Positions 1 to 3,748 of a stretch of DNA of 6,435 bases are shown here, piece after piece. The notes under the pieces were generated by a model. It saw only the letters and a program-made list of their open reading frames with translations. It had not been told where the DNA came from and ran no database searches. How positions within the stretch are numbered: position 1 is the first letter of the stretch; every line of letters begins with the position of its first letter. The DNA comes from JADHUC01 sp964617665. Lineage in GTDB: Bacteria; Planctomycetota; Planctomycetia; Pirellulales; Pirellulaceae. The stretch lies in contig CAZUAH010000716.1 of assembly GCA_964617665.1 (NCBI GenBank), forward strand, positions 1 through 6,435, in the 5' to 3' direction. The position numbers and the translations under genes were made by a program.

Positions 1-41
1 GCCGATCGGTCGCCGCCGAATCGTAAAAGCTAGTCAGGGAA

Positions 42-272
42 CTAAACTGTTACGTACGATTCGAGTACTGCTTGCGTACCGTCTGCCAATCCCGCCATTA
101 CGGCCGCCGACTGTGGCAAATCCAACGATTCAATTGTGGTGCGCGGGATCACCAATTCCCCCGTGAATGCTGTGTCAATCCAGACCGTCAAATCAACTGG
201 ATCAGCACCGCGCGTCGCACGAACACTGAGGGCAAGCAACGCGCGTCCGTGATTATCTACGTGGCCGTTCAC
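42..272 (-). CDS. Shortened clan AA (retropepsin-like) aspartic protease, probably truncated
   Basis: This 76-residue protein resembles the N-terminal half of small bacterial clan AA aspartic proteases. The catalytic motif is D33-T-A-F-T-G, followed by the hydrophobic ELVIP strand and then 'LADGTQAVLESY', which matches the usual 'LADGs..' flap region. Family members are usually about 110-130 residues and continue with a W-F-G strand and a second hydrophobic-hydrophobic-G motif near the C-terminus. Here a TAG at 42-44 stops the protein before both. The start is GTG at 270-272 and overlaps the upstream gene's TGA by four bases (GTGA), which suggests translational coupling. Reading on in the same frame past the stop gives a second TAG, then Phe-Gly-Gly-Asp, weakly like the missing W-F-G strand. 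A decayed 3' end is therefore likely. These proteases act as dimers, and a protein lacking the second half is probably inactive. It could also be a real short variant. Confidence 0.62.
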   Translation of the reverse strand: MNGHVDNHGRALLALSVRATRGADPVDLTVWIDTAFTGELVIPRTTIESLDLPQSAAVMAGLADGTQAVLESYVTV

Positions 273-520
273 GGCACCATCACCCCCATCTCGACCGTCG
301 ATCTGTGCCCCACGCGAAGCGCAAATGGAAGGCGGTCGGGGTACGCGGCGCGAGCAGCTTGAATCGCCTCACTCAGGGTCTTGCCGAGGAAGTAATCACC
401 TGATTCCGGTTCAATGGCAACGAAATCGTCAATGTTCGTCGCCTCGAGTTTTGCCCTTAGTCGTTCCTCGTAAACCACTTGCGCCCTTCTGGCCACATCG
501 ATCGATCGTTGGGAAACCAC
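269..520 (-). CDS. Small uncharacterised protein coupled to the aspartic protease
   Basis: This 83-residue soluble protein has no signal peptide or membrane segment. An N-terminal helix rich in Arg and Glu (about residues 7-27) is followed by 'DDFVAIEPESGDYF' (31-44), a second helix 'TLSEAIQAARAAY' (48-60) and a final strand 'FALRVGHR' (66-73). Short proteins of this shape are, from memory, often encoded directly upstream of clan AA aspartic protease genes; no biochemical role is known to me. The start is GTG at 518-520. It is well supported by the purine run AAAAGGAG at 527-534, six bases upstream. The stop overlaps the protease start by four bases, so the two genes very likely form one transcription and translation unit. 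Function is unknown; a partner or substrate role for the protease is only a guess from the arrangement. Confidence 0.72.
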   Translation of the reverse strand: MVSQRSIDVARRAQVVYEERLRAKLEATNIDDFVAIEPESGDYFLGKTLSEAIQAARAAYPDRLPFALRVGHRSTVEMGVMVP

Positions 521-526
521 AGCTCA

Positions 527-534
527 CTCCTTTT
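527..534 (-). promoter_or_regulatory. Strong ribosome binding site fixing a GTG start
   Basis: AAAAGGAG on the minus strand lies six bases before the GTG at 518-520. It is the best Shine-Dalgarno match in the window and supports the non-ATG start of the small uncharacterised gene. Confidence 0.7.
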
Positions 535-750
535 CCTGTCAATAGGCTTGCTGCCGAAGATAATTCTACCAAGAATGGCAGTTGCCGGATATGCCGTGGC
601 TGGCTTCACGCTTCACGATGGCCTGTACAACGGGATCCGGCGAAGGTGGACACCAGCAAGCAGTCACATGAGCACCGTAGGATTCCCCAGATCGTTGCAG
701 CCGACGTGCTACCCGTGCGATTGTTCGACCGTCAATGAGGATGGAAGGGT
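535..750. other. Non-coding gap between divergent units
   Basis: Together with the attC-like site that follows, this makes a gap of about 300 bases between the minus-strand protease unit and the plus-strand lipoprotein gene. Open frames cross it but have no ribosome binding site and no recognisable protein features. It must hold the promoter of the minus-strand pair. A TAGAAT hexamer on the minus strand near 565-570 could be a -10 box, but I see no good -35 partner. Confidence 0.4.
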
Positions 751-809
751 GCTCGATTGTTCAAGCCGCTACGGCATGCTCGCACGCGGCTGAACTCAGC
801 GTTAGGGGC
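751..809 (+). other. Integron attC-like recombination site (candidate), site 1
   Basis: An imperfect palindrome has arms GTTCAAGCCGC at 759-769 and GCGGCTGAAC at 786-795. They pair completely except for one extra A in the left arm (763 or 764), around a 16-base loop. The right arm is followed by CAGCGTTAGGGG (798-808). This order matches an attC site: L'' of the type TTCAAGCCG, a short variable loop, L' of the type CGGCTGAA, then an R' core close to GTTRRRY. The single extrahelical base is also an attC trait. The left core (R'') is poor: bases 748-754 do not pair well with GTTAGGG. The next gene starts only 17 bases after the putative crossover point at 801, as in gene cassettes. The last bases of the site also provide that gene's ribosome binding site. 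Confidence 0.5.
804..808 (+). promoter_or_regulatory. Ribosome binding site for the lipoprotein gene
   Basis: AGGGG lies nine bases before the ATG at 818. It supports that start over the in-frame ATG at 851, which has only a weak GAGAA upstream. The site sits inside the right core of the attC-like sequence. Confidence 0.45.
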
Positions 810-817
810 AGCGGCAC

Positions 818-1981
818 ATGTGCTCTTCTTTGAATCGACTGAGAACTTCCATGTTGCCACGTACCGGTGTCTGCCTTCAATGCATAGCGCTGGCGACCTT
901 GGTTGGCTGCCACGATTCCTCACCAAGTGGAACAAAGCGGGAATGGGCGTCCGATGACCGCGTTTCCGCAACGAGTAGTACCAAGGAGCCAGCAGATGCG
1001 GGTGATTGGCTGCAGTATGAACGAGGCCCATTTGCGGTCTCCCTACCCGGCACGATCGATACCGATTCCTCTTCCGAGTTGACGGGCGCCTATTCGCTCG
1101 TGACTCGCACCGTTGAACGTGACTTGGTTAGCCTATGCGTCGTACCCGCGACGTCCATGCACCTGGTTGACGGAGATCTACGCGCGGGGAACTTCGATTC
1201 TGGCCCTGTCGTCGATTCCTACCGATTGATGTTCCCGCCATTTCGGAAAATTGGCTTGACGTTCTGTGCATACGGAGAACGTGACGCAGGGGGCATTGCC
1301 TTCGACAAACCGCAGCAGCTTGCCGTCGGGTGGGCCGAGGGCCGCGTCTGGTGTCTGCGGCGCTGCTATGCCGTAGCCTACGTCTTAGCCGTTGCTTCTA
1401 GCCCAGAGACCGCGGTGGCAGTTGCGGACAGAGTTCAGGCGTCGTTCGTCGAGCGTTTGGTGCCAGAGTTTCCGCCTGACAAGCGCGCCACCGGTCTCCA
1501 GGCGGCTGTTCCGAGTGATTGGGTATTGGTGGTCGATGACATCAAGAAGAAGTATTGGGTCAGCCCAAGTGGTCAGTCGTTCGTGCTTGTGTCTTACCCG
1601 GTTCCCGCCCCCGGTGCAGCGCAACTCCCACGGTATGGCATGACAGCGGATATGGCTAAGACGGCAATGGTTGCTCTGGAGTTCTTGTCCCGAAGAAAGG
1701 CAACCGTCGCCGAATCTGTACTCCGATTTGACAGGCGGCTGTGGACGGTGATCTCGCGGGCTCGCGGGACAGTGGACTACAAATCCGGTACGTTTACCGT
1801 CGAGATGGATCGGTGGATCGACCCTCGGACCGGGAGTTACCATCGAGTATACATTGGCGGTCTGACGCCGCCGGACTTCGAGCAAGCGCAGAAGATCCGG
1901 GATGAACTGACCTTTGTCTGCCCAGAAGCCCCTGACCAAAGGATGAAGCCGAGCGGAAATGGCGGTCGGGCTTCAAACTGA
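818..1981 (+). CDS. Putative lipoprotein of unknown function with two related domains
   Basis: The reading frame gives 387 residues from ATG 818, or 376 from ATG 851. Both starts leave a positively charged leader, the hydrophobic run 'IALATLV' and a lipobox LVGC, with the lipidated Cys at residue 31 (20 from the second start). The mature protein should therefore be a lipid-anchored envelope protein. A Ser/Thr-rich linker (about 33-60) is followed by what look like two related domains. The first starts at 'YERGPFAVSLPG' (68-79) and ends in an amphipathic helix at 'AVADRVQASFV'. The second starts near 'LQAAVPSDWVLVV' and ends in 'AQKIRDELTFV'. The plan of a beta-rich body with a final helix recalls PsbP-like folds, but this is a weak resemblance and I assign no function. 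I see no catalytic motif. The coding end overlaps a second attC-like palindrome. The gene stands between two such sites and is read in the direction expected for a cassette gene. Confidence 0.72.
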   Translation: MCSSLNRLRTSMLPRTGVCLQCIALATLVGCHDSSPSGTKREWASDDRVSATSSTKEPADAGDWLQYERGPFAVSLPGTIDTDSSSELTGAYSLVTRTVERDLVSLCVVPATSMHLVDGDLRAGNFDSGPVVDSYRLMFPPFRKIGLTFCAYGERDAGGIAFDKPQQLAVGWAEGRVWCLRRCYAVAYVLAVASSPETAVAVADRVQASFVERLVPEFPPDKRATGLQAAVPSDWVLVVDDIKKKYWVSPSGQSFVLVSYPVPAPGAAQLPRYGMTADMAKTAMVALEFLSRRKATVAESVLRFDRRLWTVISRARGTVDYKSGTFTVEMDRWIDPRTGSYHRVYIGGLTPPDFEQAQKIRDELTFVCPEAPDQRMKPSGNGGRASN

Positions 1982-1997
1982 ACTCAACGTCACCGGC
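1944..1997 (+). other. Degenerate attC-like palindrome at the end of the lipoprotein gene, site 2
   Basis: TGAAGCC (1944-1950) and GGCTTCA (1969-1975) form a perfect 7-bp stem, with an 18-base loop and unpaired purines just inside. Downstream, bases 1978-1997 align without gaps to 790-809 of site 1, with 16 of 20 identities. They share CTGAACTCA, CGT and a final GGC. The resemblance falls on the part that forms L' and R' in site 1, so both look like copies of one boundary sequence. The R' core here reads CGTCACC rather than GTTRRRY, so the site may be inactive. It spans the stop codon of the upstream gene (1979-1981), as cassette sites often do. Confidence 0.33.
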
Positions 1998-2039
1998 GCC
2001 ATTTCCGCCGGCTTATCCTGGTCGTTCTGCGATAGACCC

Positions 2040-2705
2040 ATGACAAGCGACAGGTCAAAATCGCCACGCTTCACCGTATCCATTTCGCAGATGCTCGTCG
2101 TCGTGGCGATCCTTTCGACTCTGTGGGCATTTCTTCTTCCGGCCGTGAATGCCGCGCGGGAGATTCCTCGGCCCGGCATACGCGACGCCCAACCACCGCT
2201 GCTGCCGCAACTGAAACCGCTGTATGAACGCAATCCTTGGCCGTTTGTCATTGGCACTCCGATAGTCGTCACCGCATGTCTCGCCACGTTGCTTGGCACC
2301 GTTCGATGGCTCTTGCCGGAAGCGATCCGCAGCCACTTTCCTTGGAGGGCACGCCCAAGGCAACCGGTGCCGCCGCCTGAGCCGCTCGCCGATTCCCGTC
2401 CGGCTATCGTCACATCCGCAATTGCGTTCAGCGCGACTGCGATCCTCGTATTTGCCGCGTCGCACGTTCGAGCCGACCGCACCAACCGTAGGCCCGTGGT
2501 GACTTGGGAGGGGCCAATTGCAGATTACGTTCAACACGCAGCGATCCTTGGCTGGCTGCTGTCCGCCACGGCCATCGCTCTCGGCGCATATACTCTGTAC
2601 CGATTTCGCAGCAAAGTCAATTTCCTTGCATCCATCGGAATGTGTGTGGGATTCGTGAACTACTTTGGTAGCTGCCTATTTTGGGCAGCCGTGTACGAAG
2701 ATTGA
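2040..2705 (+). CDS. Uncharacterised multi-spanning membrane protein with pilin-like N-terminal segment
   Basis: This is a 221-residue protein with about five hydrophobic segments, near residues 18-35, 67-92, 121-142, 165-187 and 193-217. A Pro-rich, positively charged loop at 97-120 separates the second and third. Residues 10-41 resemble the start of planctomycete DUF1559 pseudopilins: 'RFTVSIS', then 'LVVVAIL', then 'LLPAVNAARE' against the usual 'GFTLVE', 'LLVVIAI' and 'LLPAVQAARE'. The Gly before the cleavage point and Glu at +5 are missing, so processing as a prepilin is unlikely. The rest has no DUF1559 features. I chose ATG 2040 because it begins just before this segment; an in-frame ATG at 1959 would overlap the upstream gene and the palindrome. 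No clear Shine-Dalgarno sequence is visible. The role is unknown, and it is probably an inner-membrane protein. Confidence 0.65.
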   Translation: MTSDRSKSPRFTVSISQMLVVVAILSTLWAFLLPAVNAAREIPRPGIRDAQPPLLPQLKPLYERNPWPFVIGTPIVVTACLATLLGTVRWLLPEAIRSHFPWRARPRQPVPPPEPLADSRPAIVTSAIAFSATAILVFAASHVRADRTNRRPVVTWEGPIADYVQHAAILGWLLSATAIALGAYTLYRFRSKVNFLASIGMCVGFVNYFGSCLFWAAVYED

Positions 2706-2722
2706 CGGCGGGGCGGGAATCG

Positions 2723-2766
2723 CAGAACCACGGGATGAACTGGAGCCGCCGATCCCGTCGGTTCTG
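2723..2766 (+). repeat. Competing stem inside site 3
   Basis: CAGAACCACGGGAT (2723-2736) pairs with ATCCCGTCGGTTCTG (2752-2766), 14 pairs with one bulged base. This stem uses the same bases 2732-2736 and 2752-2753 as the longer 2732-2801 hairpin. The two folds cannot form together. Confidence 0.5.
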
Positions 2767-2812
2767 AATGGTGAGGTCATCGGCGGTGGCCCTGTTATCC
2801 CAAACGTTATTT
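2723..2812 (+). other. attC-like long imperfect hairpin between genes, site 3
   Basis: Arms at 2732-2753 and 2779-2801 pair as GGGAT/ATCCC, AAC/GTT, GG/CC and CCGCCGAT/ATCGGCGG. They are interrupted by an unpaired G at 2737, a T-T mismatch and a small internal loop. Outside the arms, GAAC (2725-2728) and CGTTAT (2805-2810) sit where the R'' and R' cores would be. From memory, this pattern of AAC core, then 'GGGATG', then 'GGAGC-GCCG' with a mirrored arm ending in GTTAT, belongs to a dispersed intergenic repeat of Rhodopirellula-like planctomycetes that has the architecture of an attC. It fills most of the gap between the membrane-protein gene stop (2705) and the next start (2882). Confidence 0.5.
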
Positions 2813-2881
2813 TCGCGACGCAATGACACAGCATATGTGGTACGTCTCTCAGAAGAATTGATCACCGGAATACGCAAGCCA

Positions 2882-3097
2882 ATGAAACGCCCACAGGTCT
2901 CTCTGCGCGATCTCTTCTGGTTGGTACTTGTCTCAGCGAGCCTCTGCGGTTGGTGGATGCCGCAGGGGCGAATAGCTGAGGCACGTCGAGAAAGGGATCG
3001 TGCTGAGCAGGACACACGCGAGGCTGAGAGAATTAGTGCCTATTACCTCAAGGTTATTGAGGCGTACCGGAGGGGGATGGGCGGCTTCATGATGTAA
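2882..3097 (+). CDS. Small single-span membrane protein with charged helix
   Basis: This 71-residue protein starts with 'MKRPQVSLRDLFWL', then a hydrophobic stretch to about residue 25 ending in 'CGWW'. The 'SLRDLFW...WW' pattern is a frequent N-terminal membrane anchor in planctomycete proteins of unknown function. It is followed by a highly charged helix (about 30-55, 'EARRERDRAEQDTREAE') that could form a coiled coil, and a short tail ending in 'GGFMM'. I chose ATG 2882 because the anchor begins here; the frame stays open to an ATG at 2768, but that would translate the attC-like hairpin. No strong ribosome binding site is visible. The protein is much shorter than most carrying this anchor, so it may be a complete small cassette product or the remnant of a larger one. 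Function is unknown. Confidence 0.6.
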   Translation: MKRPQVSLRDLFWLVLVSASLCGWWMPQGRIAEARRERDRAEQDTREAERISAYYLKVIEAYRRGMGGFMM

Positions 3098-3618
3098 CCC
3101 GTGGTGACGGATCGATGTACGTTACGGACGAGCCTATCGTCGGAGGGTTCGGACCAGCGCCACCGAAGTCGCAGTGCCCCACGACCGGCCGTCTACGCCT
3201 GACGCCGGGGGCCACAGCCAAATTGTCGAAGATCAAATCCCCGCCGACGCCACGGGGTAACGCGACGTCGGCGGGGCAGGACTAACAAATCGCGCCGGTT
3301 TCGCCGCTCGGCAGATCGCAGAGACAGTATCGCCAATCGTCTTGCGTGCATGAGTCGCATGGCCAATTCTCAGCCGGGGATTGAACACAATGCCCGTGCG
3401 TCTGGCAGGCGGCGTCTCGCGCAGCAATTCGACAGAGTCGGCGTGATGGGATAGAGTTGCGACCGTCGATTCTTCTGACGATCCCCAGGAATTCGGAATC
3501 GTGGCTCGGCCCTGTCCAGTCTGTGGATCGGTATCGCCAGTCACCGAAAACGCCATCGCTTGGACCGTTACCCCACCGCCACGTCGAAGCTGGCAAGTCC
3601 GCTGGGTAGTTTCAGCTT
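3098..3618. other. Intergenic region without a supported gene
   Basis: These 520 bases separate the end of the small membrane-protein gene from the inverted-repeat element next to the HzsA-like gene. Minus-strand frames of about 105 codons overlap each other at 3233-3596, but neither has a ribosome binding site, a membrane segment or a recognised motif. The TTG-started one (3282-3596) has an odd Cys-rich end, 'CDSC...CLC...C'. Apart from the stem at 3239-3276 I see nothing further. Confidence 0.45.
3239..3276. terminator. Perfect 11-bp GC-rich stem-loop between convergent genes
   Basis: CCCCGCCGACG (3239-3249) and CGTCGGCGGGG (3266-3276) are exact inverted repeats around a 16-base loop. The stem lies between the 3' ends of two converging units, so a bidirectional terminator is plausible. 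No T-run follows on the plus strand, and on the minus strand only ATTTGAT follows. It could equally be a dispersed repeat or a transcript-stabilising hairpin. Confidence 0.4.
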
Positions 3619-3741
3619 AGGCGAGCGGCAGGTAACTTCATACTTGTGGGATGGGACCATTGTCCCGTCCGAGTTGAACTTTACCTGGTCGGGACAATGG
3701 TCCCAACCTACGGCTGGTACATTTTCGTCCGCCGCTCGCCT
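3619..3741. repeat. Nested inverted-repeat element, MITE-like or dispersed hairpin repeat
   Basis: The outer ends AGGCGAGCGGC (3619-3629) and GCCGCTCGCCT (3731-3741) are exact 11-bp inverted repeats; one mismatch further out, T and A extend the match to 13 positions. Inside lies a perfect 16-bp inverted repeat, TGGGACCATTGTCCCG (3652-3667) with CGGGACAATGGTCCCA (3690-3705). Its 22-base loop adds two more pairs after a mismatch. The whole is 123 bp and ends seven bases beyond the HzsA-like gene's stop. Nested symmetry with defined termini suggests a small non-autonomous mobile element. I see no clear target-site duplication and no coding capacity. The inner part recalls hairpin repeats dispersed in planctomycete genomes ('GTAGGTTGGG'-type), which is memory and not a search. 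Confidence 0.6.
3652..3705 (-). terminator. Strong hairpin downstream of the HzsA-like gene, possible terminator
   Basis: The inner 16-bp stem of the nested element would be the first strong hairpin in the transcript after the stop at 3749-3751. No U-tract follows it on the minus strand, so intrinsic termination is uncertain. It may instead protect the 3' end. Confidence 0.3.
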
Positions 3742-3748
3742 CACACCG

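Noticed and set aside
774..779. GCATGC palindrome in the loop of site 1
   Set aside because: A 6-bp palindrome is expected by chance at this length; no role is needed to explain it.
1385..1939. 184-codon minus-strand frame opposite the lipoprotein gene
   Set aside because: The plus-strand frame has a clear lipobox and protein-like composition; the reverse frame is Arg-, His- and Pro-rich, as shadows in GC-rich DNA usually are.
1973..2537. Two minus-strand frames of 160-170 codons opposite the membrane protein
   Set aside because: The plus strand encodes five well-formed hydrophobic segments; the reverse frames are rich in Arg, Gly and Ala with no structure or start signals.
2768..2881. Upstream extension of the small membrane protein to ATG 2768
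   Set aside because: It would translate through the attC-like hairpin, and the added residues show no conserved feature; the membrane anchor begins at 2882.
3233..3596. Two overlapping minus-strand frames of about 105 codons, one with a Cys-rich end
   Set aside because: They overlap each other, lack ribosome binding sites, one starts with TTG, and neither shows a recognisable domain. The Cys clusters are not spaced like a known metal-binding motif.
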